Source: Rhizopus sp. PT2906 (lineage: Eukaryota; Mucoromycota; Mucoromycetes; Mucorales; Rhizopodaceae). Taken from it: a DNA stretch of 64,000 bases. Shown piece after piece: positions 12,001 through 24,300 of the stretch. The notes below the pieces were generated by a model, which had not been told where the DNA came from, searched no databases, and was given only the letters and a program-made list of their open reading frames with translations. The position numbers and the translations under genes are program-made. The DNA lies in the NCBI GenBank assembly GCA_025529335.1, contig JAMYHX010000040.1, positions 92,809 through 156,808 on the forward strand, written 5' to 3'. Every line of letters starts with the position of its first letter. Position 1 is the first letter of the stretch.

Positions 12001-15000
12001 CTTTTGATCAAATTGCTGAACCTCGTCAAGCCAAGGGAAAGATTGAGTTGGCGATTCTCCCAAGCTAGGTTGATCCTTTAATTCTGTTTCTGGATGCTCA
12101 GTATCTTCTTGTTCTTCTAATGTAACATCCAATAGTGGCAAGTCTGCTGCCTCTACAGCGCGCTTTGTTCGAAGGTTAAGGTTGGATACAACGGGTGTGG
12201 GTGTGCTACTGTAAAGGAGACTCTCTGCGGGAAACATCCTTCGCAAATGGCTTGTTGTCAACCTTCGAAGCTCTCGTTCAGGACGTATAAATCGTCTAGC
12301 AAAGTCAATGTACTTGAGATCCCAAGTAACAGCATGATTTTGCAGTTCGGCTAGCACGTTATTCAACTGTAGTGTATCCGTAGGAGAACTTGTTGCATAT
12401 TCTGATTGGAGTTTCTGAAGTAAACTCTTTTTGTTCTTCATTGCTTCCTGTGACATTTCTTGCAAGTATTCTTTACATGTTTCCACCATATTAGGCTGAA
12501 CAATATCGTACGAAAATGCCTTGTTTCGCTCAATAATAGAATCGAAAAAGCGAGCAATCTTTATACGTGTTGATTCCAATGCTTCATCCTTGAGGGCCAT
12601 TTGCTTTTTGGAGCTGAAGCAAGTATGAAGAGGTGGCGGGATCACCTCAACGACCTTGACCATTGCATGTGTAAAGTTGACAGTATAGTTTTGGATGCGA
12701 AACGAGAGTGTATGGTCCCGATAAAGCCCATGTGGGCATCCCTCATCTTCTTGTTCTCCGTCTTCGTAAAGTGGAATAGAGGAGGACTGATAAAGTAGTA
12801 ATTCTAAAAACTTTCCAAACGAGTATCGCTGTAGCAATTCAGACATAGGTTTCCAACCGTGCGTTATTTTGCATAGGTTGCAGTGGGTGGAAATAAAGAT
12901 AGGGATCTTCTTTAGATACTCATCTTTACCAATCTCGAGTCTTTCTTCTACCATTTGTTCATCATCTACTTCATGAAATACTTGTACTTTGATTTGAGCA
13001 TTACCATGTGAGAATGTCACGTCATGAAACATGAGCGGTGATCCACATATTTTAGAAGTACAAGGTTTATATGCCTCCTTGGCAGCGTTCAGAATATACT
13101 GTCCTAAGGTGTAATCACAGGCAGGGTCATAATAATGGTATGGCTCTGCCACTATCTTTTGACAAGGAATCGTATGGTCGTCCATGGGGTATATAGTGCG
13201 ATGAACAAGTATTTCTTGATGATCCACCGGTGATAGGAAGGAACTTACATCCCGGATATATTTCTTAAAGTTGTACCAATTCTGGATATGCAAATCTTGA
13301 TAGTGTCGATACTCAACGTCGTTCTCTAATTGAGCTTCATACGCCTTGAAATAATCCATCATTTGGTTCAAATCACGAGGAATTGGTGGTGGAACAAACT
13401 TGCTGGAATCTTGTTGCTGTTCTGGAATATCTCCCTCAAATACCGTTCCAGTGATGGTGGGCCCTAGTCTTTCTCGAATGACACCAATCAGTTTTTTCTG
13501 TGAGTCTCGTAGTTTCATCAGGATATGAGGAACAGGTAATGTGACGCCAGGAGAAATAGAGAGTACTGTATTTTGATATTGATTTAAAACTGTATTGATG
13601 GCTGTCAAGCAAATATCATCATCTTCAACAATAATTGGCTCTTGTTGATAAAACTGCCCTTTCTTCTTTGTTGTTACTACATCCGCTGCTGCTGTACTTA
13701 CAGTTATATGTGATTCAGCTACGGATAATGCAGATATGCTTTGGGAGTCGACAGGTCGAATATCCGTGAGGGATCTCTCAGCAAATGAGGCCATTTTCTT
13801 GACGACCCTCTCTTCTTCTGTCTTTTCTTCTTCTTGTTGTTGTTCTTCTTCCTCATAATAAATACGATACCATTTCCTGAGTTCAATAAATTCCTTGCGC
13901 AGCTGTGCCTCGATAGTGAGATTATTGACCACTTGCACCATAAACTTCATGATTGTTTTAATCACCGTCAGAACCTTATGTTCGCCTCCTCGTAATATAA
14001 TGGTTGCACCCCTATCTTTCGGGCACTCGTGAAAGAGTAAGAACGTTTTACGGCGACTGGGAAGGTATTCATGCATAATGGTCATTGTCTCAAAAAGCTT
14101 GCATTTCCCTTGAGTCACTGATCTCGTATTCCACAAATCATTTTTATAATTGAATATGGCTGCATCAGCACATCGAGCAATAGCATCGAGCTTCTGTCTT
14201 TTGACCTTGTAGACGACTACGATATTAGCCTTGTTCAACAAGTCAATGACAGTACGAGGAGCATGACTGGCAATCAGCACGATAGACGGTTTTAGACCGA
14301 TGATCTGGTCTACCAGGGCATTCATATGATCACGCTCCCAAGCCAATAAACGATCTAGTTTAAGATACTCATGTCGGTTCACTTCACCGCTGAATCCGTC
14401 TAGATCAAAATTCAAAATCAAGATGCGTGGGTTCTCAATCTTTCGGACCATATGCTTGTGCGCTACGTTCTTTGATAGAACCACACCACTCACAGAGAAG
14501 CTGTCCTTTGGTGTCCCACCAGGAACTCGTTTTATTTTGACATAATGGTTCATGTCAAATGTATCTCGGATCCTTATCTGCGGTTGTACTTCGTCAGCAA
14601 TTTTGAGTAGTAATTTCATCATGATCTCTTCCCACGGACCAGGGTTCTTGATCAATCCCTCCGTCTCAACTTCCAGAAAGTGCCGAATCATGTTGCGCAT
14701 CAAATGTAAAAACGATTCATCCCACTGTTGATGCGTCTGTGTACAAGAAGCGATCTGTGTCCTTAATTGCTCCACATCTGGAGTAGCACTACGTGGGCTG
14801 TTCGTATCCGTACAGGTAATGTTGCTAGTATCTAGCTGAGAGGAAGTGGATGCTTCCATAGTTGCCTTTGTGATGGGTATATTTCTCATAAGGCTCTTTG
14901 TCCTTACTCTACTATGTCGAATAGTCGAAGATGAATTATTAGTCGAAATGGTAATCACATTATTGTTGCTTCCATTGCCTGTTCCATCCGTCAAGCTCAA

Positions 15001-16383
15001 TCTTCTCCTCATGGCGCGTTCAGGTCTCATCAACCATGGCTGTGTTTTCCCTGTTGTCGTTGTCGTTGTGCTTGTGCTTAGAAGCGGAGTTGGAGAGCCA
15101 ATGTCAAACGTTGTTGCATAATCTTCAAAAAAGATATTGTTGAAAATCCCCGAACTTGGCCGCTCATTCGTACCCGTGTTGTTGCTACTGGCAGCAGCGC
15201 CTCCCAAGAAATTCAAAAGGTTCCTAGGACTCTTATCCCACCTTCTTGCATCTTCATCTTCTTCATAATACTCATTTTGAAGAACAGGCGTTCCTAAAGG
15301 ATTTTCATTAGCCAAGTAGGAATGACGACGGAATGGCATAGGTGATGATGAAGCGAGTTGACGCGATTCTAACACGGCTAAGCTACTTTCGACAGCTAAA
15401 GAGTTCATGGTGCTTGTTCGTGATCGAGGTGTGGTCCTCAGGAAAGTAGATGTTAATAGCTTTTTGATACCAATCTCAGCATCACTAGTAGTATGATGTG
15501 AAGATGTGGATAAAGAAAAATGAAGATCCAGATTGGGACGTTGTATTTCTAAGCTATTTGTTCTTCTTTCAAATTCCTCGTCACTGTCCTGAACAGACTG
15601 CTGCAATGTTTCAGAATCACCCGAATGTGTCTCATGAATGGATATTAAATCATCTGGAAGACGATCTTCAAATTTGATATAACAGTCGTTACAGACACGT
15701 AATAAAGTATGGCTTGTGTGGATTGTGTTGTTGAGACACTTTGAACAAAATATTCTTCCTACAAATAAGGATGAGTTTCATCTTTTACAGACTTGAGAGG
15801 CTTAAAAAAAAAGCATACCACATGTACGGCAATGATGCTTTCTTCGAAACAGATTAAAGGGCGCATTACAGTCTGTACATTCTCGACACTGTTCGTCAGG
15901 CATCCAAAAATCCTTGTTGCCACTGTCTGCCTCACCGCCTCGTAATCGATTGAGCATCCTACTGAGTGAGTTTGTGTTGGATACAGAAAAATTGGTCATT
16001 ACTGATTGAGTGTCACTATCACAGGATGATGTCTTTGTTAAAGGTATTATCATCATGGATGAGCCTTCTGGTTTGATAGTTGTTGAACTTGATTCATGAA
16101 GAGATTTGATTGATAGATTCACTTCTTTTGTTGGTGTAGGATTGATGGTTCTTATGGTCGGATATCTTTCTTTACTGGCTATTATTAGGCTATTCTCTTG
16201 CTCTATGCTCTCTAATATCTCGGTGGGTATTGGTACGGGTTGTTGGTGTTGTGGGCCGGATACAGCAGTTTTAAACTTGGAAAATATTTTTGAGATAAGG
16301 CCTTCCTCGTCTCCTTCTGCAATGATGTTAAAACTTGTTAATGAGCCAGGATCTTCATAATCTGGCTGATGTGCCTTTTCCAT
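9053..16383 (-). CDS. FAB1: 1-phosphatidylinositol-3-phosphate 5-kinase FAB1/PIKfyve
   Basis: Makes PI(3,5)P2 on endosome/vacuole membranes. Ten exons close in frame to 2284 aa, near the yeast Fab1 length: 16383-15819, 15758-10710, 10665-10536, 10478-10213, 10161-9991, 9938-9832, 9778-9650, 9601-9511, 9458-9297 and 9237-9053. The FYVE zinc finger lies at about residues 163-230, with RRKHHCRTCG as the PI3P-binding motif, and is split by intron 1. The CCT/TCP1-like domain sits around residues 600-830 (ILNFDLDGF, SIVLIASHAPRTVIDLL). The kinase domain fills the last 410 residues: REDEPSSII, CKIYYAEQF, GGKSGSTFLKT, DLKGSLRNR, QIDVMDYSLLVG and GIVDFFRTYTWDKKLESWVK. The first half is one long exon while the kinase part is cut by eight introns. 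Yeast Atg18, whose homologue lies 4.5 kb away, regulates Fab1. Confidence 0.97.
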
Positions 16384-16707
16384 TCAACAAAATAAAAAGA
16401 GATAAAGTGGAAAATGAAAAAAGGAAGGAGACAATCAAAATGTATAGCCACTTGTACAACAGTTGAACTCTAACTCTAACTTCTTCTCTTTGTTTCTCTC
16501 TCTCTCTCTCTCTGTTATCTTTCAAGGCAATAAGCATAAGAATTCATATGTATCAATGACCCTCTTTTAAAAAGAGATAAACCTTGGCGCGCTTTAGACT
16601 ATTTCTTACATGTTTTACACAAAGGGGAAAAAAAAAATAATAATAAAAAAATATAAAGTTATTTTTCTTTTCTTTTTTTCTTTTTACTAATCTTCTTGTA
16701 TTATAAA

Positions 16708-17145
16708 ATGGCTACGTAGAGTTTGTAGAATAAAAGACACGTATCTAAGATTAACCACTATTCATAGTGAACCACCAAAGACAACACCCATTACTGTCTC
16801 AGAACTTAGAAAGTATGATGGCTCTGACCCATCGCTTCCTATTTATGTAGCTATCAAAGGCGATGTATTTGACGTTTCGAATAACACTGCATCTTATGGA
16901 AAGGGTGCTGGATATAACGTGTTTACTGGAAAAGATTCCTCCAAGGTAATAGCTACTCTTCTTCTTTTTAAGTCCTCATTGACACGGTTTTAAATTAGGC
17001 TCTCGGAAAGTCTTCTTTAAAACCAGAAGATTGTATCGCAGACTATAGTGAACTGACTCCAAAAGAAATGGAAACATTAGATCAATGGTATGCTTTCTTT
17101 GCGAAAAGATATAATATTGTTGGAAAAGTGGTGCCTGATAACTAA
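16708..17145 (+). CDS. Membrane-associated progesterone receptor-type / cytochrome b5-like haem-binding protein (Dap1-like)
   Basis: Three exons: 16708-16715 (only 8 nt), 16768-16945 and 16999-17145, with introns of 52 and 53 bp. The product is 110 aa, starting MATEPPKTTPITVSELRKYD. The core matches the MAPR branch of the cytochrome b5 fold: YVAIKGDVFDVS, YGKGAGYNVFTGKDSSKALG, then an acidic TPKEMETLDQWYAFF helix. MAPR proteins bind haem through Tyr and support P450 enzymes such as Erg11 in sterol synthesis. The ATG at 16708 runs into TAG after three codons unless the first intron is removed. Splicing it places Met-Ala-Thr directly in frame. There is no obvious transmembrane anchor, as in yeast Dap1. 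It is divergent from FAB1 across 325 bp. Confidence 0.85.
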
Positions 17146-17247
17146 AGGAAAAAGCATTTATCCAATAAAAAAAAGAGGTCTACACGCGCCCCCCTTCTCT
17201 ATCCTCTGTTTCACTTTTTCTTCCTTCTTTCTTTCTTTCATTCTTTG

Positions 17248-18335
17248 ATGGCAACCTTGAACAATTCACCCATTCAACAGCATTGGTCATACTTTATCTC
17301 TGGCTTAGAGGATGCCTCTTGCTGGCCAAAGTCGTTTATATTATTATACACGTAATAAGTGTATCTATGTATCATACTTCACCTTTATATTAACGTGACC
17401 AACAGTTCAAAGAGCATTCAAAAGGCAATATTGACCACTTTGGCTTTGAATGGAATATTATTCCTAGGTGGACAAATCTTTTTAGAAAGCTATTATCCTA
17501 AAACATTCCTTGGATGTTCTTATGTGGTAAAAATGATAATATGCAAAAAGAAGATGATAGTAATATCAAACCGTATAGCATCTATTGGGCTTTCCAATGT
17601 ACTTTACACTCCTCGGGTTAAACGGACGGTTCTTTAGTAAAGTAGCTGAGAAATCATACCAGATTCAGGCTAGTCAACAGCAACAAAAGACAGCTACAAA
17701 TCCTGTTCAGAATGTAGCCTCTGGTATATACACGGTTATTTTATACATCAACTGTGGTATCACTGCTGCACTCTTGTCTAAAGTGCCTTTTATCGGAATC
17801 TTTCTATCTTTTCTGATGAATTGTATCATAACATCTTATTATTGTTTTGAGTAAGCATCTAACCTTAACCTTATTTCAGCTGACTAACCTTTCTCTCTCT
17901 CTTAGGTACAAGTGGGTCTATATGGGTTGGAATATTGAACAACGGCTATCCTATATGGAAAAGCATTGGTCTTTCTTCTTGGGCTTTGGGTTTCCAATGA
18001 CCATTTTGACCTTTTTCCTTAGCTTTCTTCGATCTGGTGCTATATTCAACCTTGTTTATCCTTTTGTAAGTTTTAAAATATGCCGCTTTTCGTATCTAAT
18101 CTTTTTATAGTTCATCATCATGGCCATGTTGGCAACCCCAAGAGCAAGTACACCATATAATCAAAAGTTAGCATCTGGTGTCAATGCTCAATCAGAATGG
18201 ATATTGCCAAACAGAATTGCCATCTTTTACCCTGTAAGAAAACTTAATGATGTGGTCATTCTCATCATTCGCCTTGTCAGCGGCATCCGCGTTTCTTCCG
18301 AAAAGAAAATTGAACAATCAAAGAAAGAACAATAA
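17248..18335 (+). CDS. EI24 (etoposide-induced 2.4) family ER membrane protein
   Basis: Five exons (17248-17351, 17406-17526, 17579-17850, 17906-18065, 18111-18335; introns 45-55 bp) give 293 aa in frame. The product has several hydrophobic helices. It contains the EI24 signature block YKWVYMGWNIEQRLSYMEKHW followed by FFLGFGFPMTIL and FFIIMAMLAT. EI24 proteins are multi-pass ER membrane proteins linked to autophagy and calcium homeostasis in animals (EPG-4 in worm); the fungal role is poorly known. The start ATG at 17248 is chosen because the first exon joins in frame and no earlier ATG is compatible. The gene starts 102 bp after the stop of the upstream MAPR gene and converges on MAK5 with only 19 bp between the stop codons. 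Confidence 0.85.
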
Positions 18336-18354
18336 TAATAAAAGGATTTCTAAA

Positions 18355-20831
18355 CTATTTATTACTTTTGTTCGTCTTGCGCTTCTTCACAGTGTGCAAG
18401 TCATCTACAGCCTTTGTATTTGTTGAAGCAGGAAGCACCTTTTGATCTATAAAATATAATATTAATCAAACTTTCTCTTTATATTTGTATATCTTTACCT
18501 TTATTCTCTATAAGTCTGTCCACTAAACCAGAGACAAGACCACCTGTCAAGAACTTTCTAGATACACCAGCAGGTAATATAGGCTTTTGCAATAATTGGT
18601 TCAGTTGGTTCTTTAAGCCATTCACCTTGGCTTTCTCTCGTTGAAGTTCCTTGTTAGACTTTTGATGACCATTTCCTTGCATCATGTCTTCGTCGAAATC
18701 GACATCCATCTCTTGTGCCAGTTTACGCATCCAATTTTGTTCATGAGCTTGCTTTGATTCTCTATGTTGAATGGAATCAATTTGTCTTGCCAGTTCAACA
18801 CGTTCCTTCATAGACCTCAAGATATTTAGGTCAACAGGGAACATGGGGTATTCTTCTCCCTTTCTCAAAGTCTGGCATAACTTTTGATACACCTTTGTTT
18901 CCTCTGGTCCACATAATAGCAATGAAACACCATCACGGTTGGCACGAGCTGTACGACCACTTCGATGGACATAAATCTCTCCTGATCGTGGCAATTGATA
19001 GTGAATGACGTGTCCAACTAAGGGAATATCCAAACCACGAGCAGCCACATCTGAGGCAACCAAGACAGCCTTATCATTTGCCTTAAATCTATCTAAATTC
19101 TTCAAACGTTGCTTCTGCTGCATTTGAGCGTGTAAACCGAGTACTTCAATATTTAGCAATTTGAACACGGGCACCAGACGACGAATAGAGTCAATTGAAT
19201 TGACAAAGATGATCGTACGACCAGGATAGCGCGTAACAAAGTAGTAGACATACATATCTTTTTCGTTTTGAAGACATTCAATCTTGGCTTCCAACAGACG
19301 AGATGCTACCATGTTTTCAGATGTGATGTCGATCAGTGCTGGTTCTTGATCAGCAAATTCAATACGACTCAAGAGATCATCCATTGTGCCTGTCGGTTGA
19401 GGTGTGATCTTTCTCTTCTTTGTCTTGACATTAAAGCGAATGTCTTTGTTGAGTGTTGCGGTAAAGATGAACGTCTGGTGAACGCCAAGATCTTGAGGCA
19501 GCACTTTTCTCGTACCATCTTTCACCTGTTCTGGCCAATCCGTTGTACTTTGTCTCTTGGTGGAAATCGAATTCAAAATGTTGGTCAGTTCTTCAAAGTG
19601 GCCCTTTTCTAACATACGATCAGCTTCATCAAGGACAAGGAATTTGATATGCTTCAACATATCCATGTATTCTTGATTGCTTGAAAAAAGCTCCCAAAGA
19701 CGACCCGGAGTGGCAACAATAATGTCAGGTTTGTTCTTTAATAATCTTTCTTGCTTCTGAACTGACATACCACCCACAATAGCCACACAACGAGTGTCAG
19801 TGAATAATGCTATATTCGAGATATGCTCCTTCACTTGAATGGCCAGTTCACGTGTAGGTGTTAGAATCAAACCAGCAAGTCCTTCTTTCTGATGGGTGGC
19901 AAGGTAATGCACAATGGGAATACCAAAGGCCAGCGTCTTACCGGAACCTGTTTCAGCTGAACCAACGATATCACGACCACTCAAGGCTAAAGGAAGTGTC
20001 TTTTCTTGAATAGGTGTAGGCGTACTGAATTTATGGTATTTCAAAGCATTTACAATAGGCTCAGCCAATTGAAGATCGTTCCAAGCAGATACATCAACAG
20101 TTGTGTCAATATCATCTACTGTCGGTCGCTTCTTTCCTTCCGGTTTTTTCTTTTCTTCTTCTTTTTTAGGTTCTTTTTCAGTCACTTCTACTTCTTCTTC
20201 AAGTTTTTTCACTTGTGCCATCAATCTTTCCAGGTCCTTCTTTTTCTTTTCCAATAGCTTTTGTGCCTTTGTCTTTTTTGATTGTGTTTCGCTTTCCTTC
20301 TGCTTATTGTCATCATTTGGCTTTTCTGTAGTGTCTGTTATTTCCATGTCATCTCTTTCGATCTCATCTTCGACTGTATCGATCTCTCCTTGTACGATCT
20401 TACTGTCTTTGTTACCCTTAGTATCATCCTCTGTCTTGGCAGCCAATTCTTCATCAAATGTGTCCAAATCGTAGTATTTGCCTGTTTCCTCAATACTGAG
20501 AGGAGCAGTAGGCTCAGCCTTCTTTGTTGGTTTACGATCTGTTTTTTTGATTCTCTAAGAAAATAATAAACAAACCGTTTTCTTTATTTTTTTTTTCTCT
20601 TACTTTAAACTTGGCTACTTTTCCTGTTGTTTCGTCTCCTTCATATTCTATTTCAACATCACTAATTTCTTCCAAACAAAGAAATCCTCCTACGTCGTCT
20701 GTCAAAAAAGCGTCTGAAGTTCCTGCTGATTCTGACCAATCCCAAGAATTGATGTCTCCTGTTAGCTCTTCATATTCTATTTGAGACTTTTTCTTTTTGA
20801 GATTGTTGTTGTTCTTCTTTTTTATGGCCAT
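18355..20831 (-). CDS. MAK5: DEAD-box RNA helicase MAK5/DDX24
   Basis: Nucleolar ATP-dependent RNA helicase for 60S ribosomal subunit assembly. Three exons (20831-20604, 20554-18499, 18446-18355; introns 49 and 52 bp) give 791 aa. The helicase motifs appear in order: Q-motif TPTPIQEKTLP, motif I GSAETGSGKT, Ia PTRELAIQ, Ib TPGRLWEL, II DEAD in VLDEADRM, III FTATL, then IVFVNSIDS, VLVASDVAARGLD and VI HRSGRTARA. The acidic and Lys-rich coiled-coil N-terminus, the long insertion between motifs III and IV, and the VDIDTTVDVSAW segment before the Q-motif fit Mak5/DDX24. Motif III reads TAT instead of the usual SAT. The last exon adds a basic tail ending TKAVDDLHTVKKRKTNK. Confidence 0.93.
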
Positions 20832-20943
20832 TGGATCAAAACGTTAGATCTCAAAAAATGATACAAAAAATTGAAATACAGTTTCCTTGTCAAAAAGCCA
20901 CCTCTTTTTTTTTTTATATTTATGCCAAAAGATATTTTTATTA

Positions 20944-22535
20944 TTACTCAGAACAAACATTATCATCAGAAGATTCCAGCAAGCTATAGAATAGAGTCAA
21001 AACATAGAGTCTTTGATTAATATCTTATAGTTACCTATATTGCTTGAGTAAGACACATTCACCACCATTCTCCAAGTCAATATTGTATTGATAAAAGTAA
21101 CCCTCGGATGTGACAACCATGACTTGTGGCGTAGTACTACATAAATAAGGTTAATTAATGTAAAATGACATCTATAGGGATTATACCTGCTTAATGCCAC
21201 TAAGCTTCTTATACCCGCACTTGGTAACTTGAGTTGAGCAAAATCTCGAGTAGGCTCCCACATCTCGGTGATAACATCGGGTAAATAAGATCCAACACTT
21301 CCAGCTAAATTACGACCCAAGTGCATAGATGAACGTCGAAGCATTTGTCTGTAATAAAATGAATAAGCTCTCTTTTTTGATATGCCCTCTTTAGAGCAAG
21401 ACTCTTACCCAACACTAGAACCTCTTCCATTCACTTCTTTCTCTTGTAATTCCTTCTCATATGATACATGATTATGAACCGCGCCGGGACTGTTTCCGTT
21501 TGCCGCTAACTTGAAGATATGAACAGTTTCTGTGTCACTAGACACACATAAAAGAGAACTGACAAGATTAAATGACATGGAATAAATTTTTGCAGGATAC
21601 GATCCTCGTCTGAACTGATAAACTTTGGTTGCATCCAGTGTTGAAAAGATTCTAATCACGGTTCCCTATTAAAGTGTTATTATGACGAAAACGGTTTGAG
21701 CCTTATACATACCTTTTCACTTGCCGTAGCAAGTAAAGTACCTTCAGAGTTCATTGACAGACAGCTGACAGGACTCTTGTGTGCTTGAACGATGTTTGTC
21801 GTTTGTGGACCAAGTGCGTCAAACAGCTCTACATCTCCAGATACATAAAGCGTGTTAGAAGATTGGCTAGTTGGAGAAAAAGGTGAAGTAGAAGAACGTG
21901 CAGGATAAGCAATAAAGCAGTTTTCACTAGAAGGTGATAAGGCACAGATGGCTATTTGAAGTTTAATTTATTCTTTTCTCATATCAAAGGTATTCTCTTA
22001 CCATTTGGATTGGGGTTGGTCTCGATGGTATGAAGTAGTTTCATGTTACTGATATCATATAGATAGATCTGTTCTTCCAATACTACAATCAATCTCCTCC
22101 TGTTCATCTTTACAGCCAGGATAGCAGTAGGAAAAGATAATTCACAGATAGTTGTTTGCCTCTGTTATACACAAAAGTTACTATCTTTTATCACACATAT
22201 ATTTATATATATATATATATATATACTTTTGTATTTATAATCTGTAGTTGTCTTGGTGAGAGAGCAGGACATTCACCAGCACCTACCAAGGCAACAAGTG
22301 AAGTACAAAAAAGCATTTCTACAATACCTGTTCCTCCTGATTCTATATACATTTATACATTCGACATTAGTATCATTACTTGCTTTTATTTGACTTTACG
22401 TTTTGAATAACATTTTCCAAAGGGATCACAATTGTATATCCTGTAGCCTCTTTCAGTTCCGACTGATATACAACTAAAGTCTTGATTGAAGTTTAAGAAA
22501 AGTATCTCATTAGTGCTTTTATCTCCAAGGTTCAT
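20944..22535 (-). CDS. ATG18: PROPPIN autophagy protein ATG18
   Basis: WD40 beta-propeller that binds PI3P and PI(3,5)P2 and acts in autophagosome formation and vacuole membrane control. The N-terminal exons are 22535-22400, 22342-22227 and a third starting at 22161. Further introns lie near 21960, 21670, 21350, 21150 and 21030, and the stop is at 20944. The assembled reading includes VGTERGYRIYNCDPFGK, VEMLFCTSLVALVGAGE, LSPRQLQIINTKRQTTIC, VVLEEQIYLYDISNMKLLH, then HKSPVSCLSMNSEGTLLATASEKGT. Next comes the lipid-binding FRRG motif in VYQFRRGSYPAKIYS. These features are specific to the Atg18/WIPI1-2 subgroup. The second intron contains an (AT)n microsatellite at about 22198-22225. The gene is divergent from the I78 gene 360 bp away. 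Confidence 0.95.
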
Positions 22536-22842
22536 TCTCTTTATTTATTGCGTCGTGTGGGAAGGGAAGAAAAAAAAGGTACAGTCTGGTGCATTGATGA
22601 ACGGCGTTGACAAATCAGAGGACTTTAAAATGAGAATGACGCATGACCGGGCGTGGGCGTGCCTAGTTCATGCCCACAGCATGAATAGAGCTGCAGAAAT
22701 AATTTGACAAATCAGACTTTTAATCTCTTGCTTTTTTAAAGGCACATGATTAGGTGAACTTATAAGCACAGCTTTTATTCCTCTAAAGGCTAGTAGACAT
22801 TTTCAAATAACGTCTAACACAAACTATATAAATGAATGCAAC

Positions 22843-23245
22843 TAGTGTTTCTTTTTTTCCTTTTTCCTTTTTCTTTTATAAACTACGCACAAACATGTCT
22901 GAAAGTGAACAAAGTAAATGGCACGAAAAATTAGTTGGCAAGTATATAGTCGAAGATGATGCACCTACTACGCTTTCCGAGGGAGAGGTAAGTGTCTAAA
23001 AAAAGTGTTTTTAGGTTATTGATGTTTATGCATCCTAGTATGTTCGCGCCAAGGATTTACCAAAGCCAAACAGAGTTCTTTTTGCCAATAGCATAGTGAC
23101 AACAGATTATATGACAGACAGACTTAGTGTGTTTGTCGATGATAACATGAAAATAATGCAAACCTTTTATGGTTAAATGATAATGTCATTGCCAAGAGAC
23201 CGTTGTCAAGGCAATATGTCTGTTAATAATAAAACTAAAGATGTA
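22843..23245 (+). repeat. Left arm of an inverted segmental duplication (I78 copy A unit)
   Basis: This 0.4-kb unit contains promoter, gene and 3' flank of I78 copy A. It matches the reverse complement of about 26393-26790. Homology starts at ctagtgtttct about 53 bp before the ATG and fades in the 3' flank. A third partial copy, in direct orientation, starts at 27537 and covers only the gene tail and 3' flank. Confidence 0.85.
22895..23176 (+). CDS. Peptidase inhibitor I78-family protein, copy A
   Basis: Two exons (22895-22987 and 23039-23176) with a 51-bp intron give 76 aa. The C-terminal half has the I78 layout: L-x-G sequence near the start (EKLVGKYIVEDDA), then NRVLFANSIVTTDYMTDRLSVFVDD and a final FYG. 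The family consensus (T-x-DYR-x-DRLNV-x-D-x-N) is recognisable, but Arg after DY is Met here. I78 members such as Aspergillus elastase inhibitors block serine proteases. Most characterised ones are secreted, whereas this one has no signal peptide, so an intracellular role is inferred. A TATA-like tataaa lies about 20 bp upstream of the ATG. Compare copy B at 26457-26738. Confidence 0.75.
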
Positions 23246-23499
23246 TATTTTTCATAAACATTATAATGATATCACTATTGTTCAATCAGTTTATTGAAAA
23301 CCCCTGTTTGAGACCACAATAGAAGATTGCTGCAATGATAGTAACATTCATGCCCCTCTTTATCTTTGTCTTTACAACAGATTGTTCGCCTTTTCGCATC
23401 CCTTCTTCATTGGTTTTTTATTAGTGTAGAAAAAACTGTAAATGGTTTAAGAATTGGATGTTTATTTTTATAATGAAAAAAAATAAAGACAAGACAGAA

Positions 23500-24300
23500 C
23501 TATTGCTGTCTTGCAGGTCTTGATTGGGGTACAGAACAAACGTTCTCTACAATTGATATCAGTTGTCTTGATGCGCTTACCAGATTATCTAAACCTTCTG
23601 GATTATCCTTCAATTGCTTGATCTTTTCATTGTACTTGGTAATTAAGATACGAATGTTTTGGTTCGCGCTTTCTAATAGCTCACGGCATAGAAGGTTTTG
23701 GTTATAATGTGGGGTATCAGGTCTTTCTTGCTGAGCAACAGGGGCAGGAGCACGAGGAGAAAAAGGCAGCTTGGTTACGCGGCTGACCAAAAAAATATAC
23801 CTACACATCTTTGTTTGATCAGGGCAGCTGCAGTTATTCAGAAAGCCTTCTTTGGTATCCATCTCGTAGAAGAGGATGTTTTCAGTGAAGGATTTGCACT
23901 GGTAAACATTTTCTTCGAGCTGTTCTACCATGGAACAGGCTACGTCGTAATCAATGTAGTATGCTGCTCTTCTCTTCTTTTCTTCGTTGATTATCAAGCG
24001 AAACCTACCAAAATCATGCGCAGCTTTGATTGTATCCTTCCAATAATCTAATGTTACCACTTGAAATAAAACATAGACTAGGCAATCTACACGCAAAGAG
24101 CGAGAGCGGCCAAGATAGAACGTCTTCAATTGGTTATGATACGATTCTACCAGATTGTTAGTGTGGAAAGAAGCATTCTATAAACAGACAGAAAAGTTGG
24201 ATTTTAGTAAACTGGAGCAATAAGCATTAATGATTACCTGTCTCCACGCTTTGGACCACAATTCCTTTCTTGGAAGCCACAAACAGTTGAGATACGTAAG
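23500..24300 (-). mobile_element. MULE-type transposase, C-terminal remnant with SWIM-like finger
   Basis: Reading from 24300 (open at its 5' edge), exon 24300-24238 gives LWLPRKELWSKAWRQ. After a 60-bp intron, exon 24177-23500 runs NASFHTNNLVESYHNQLKTFYLG and onward for 225 codons without a stop. The TNNLVES-H-NQLK block and the downstream Cys cluster NNCSCPDQTKMCRY (C-x-C-x6-C-x-Y) match the end of Mutator-like transposases, where a SWIM finger CxCxnCxH follows the catalytic core. The final His is Tyr here. The DDE catalytic core is missing, so the element is 5' truncated and cannot be autonomous. No terminal repeats were found by eye. Confidence 0.7.

Noticed and set aside
15001..15130. 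Plus-strand open frames inside FAB1, GS, calreticulin and MAK5
   Set aside because: They are antisense shadows of long coding exons with composition set by the real frame; none shows a recognisable domain.
16701..16720. Nonsense mutation at the start of the MAPR gene (ATG GCT ACG TAG)
   Set aside because: A consensus 52-bp intron starting within the third codon removes the stop and joins the frame to the domain.
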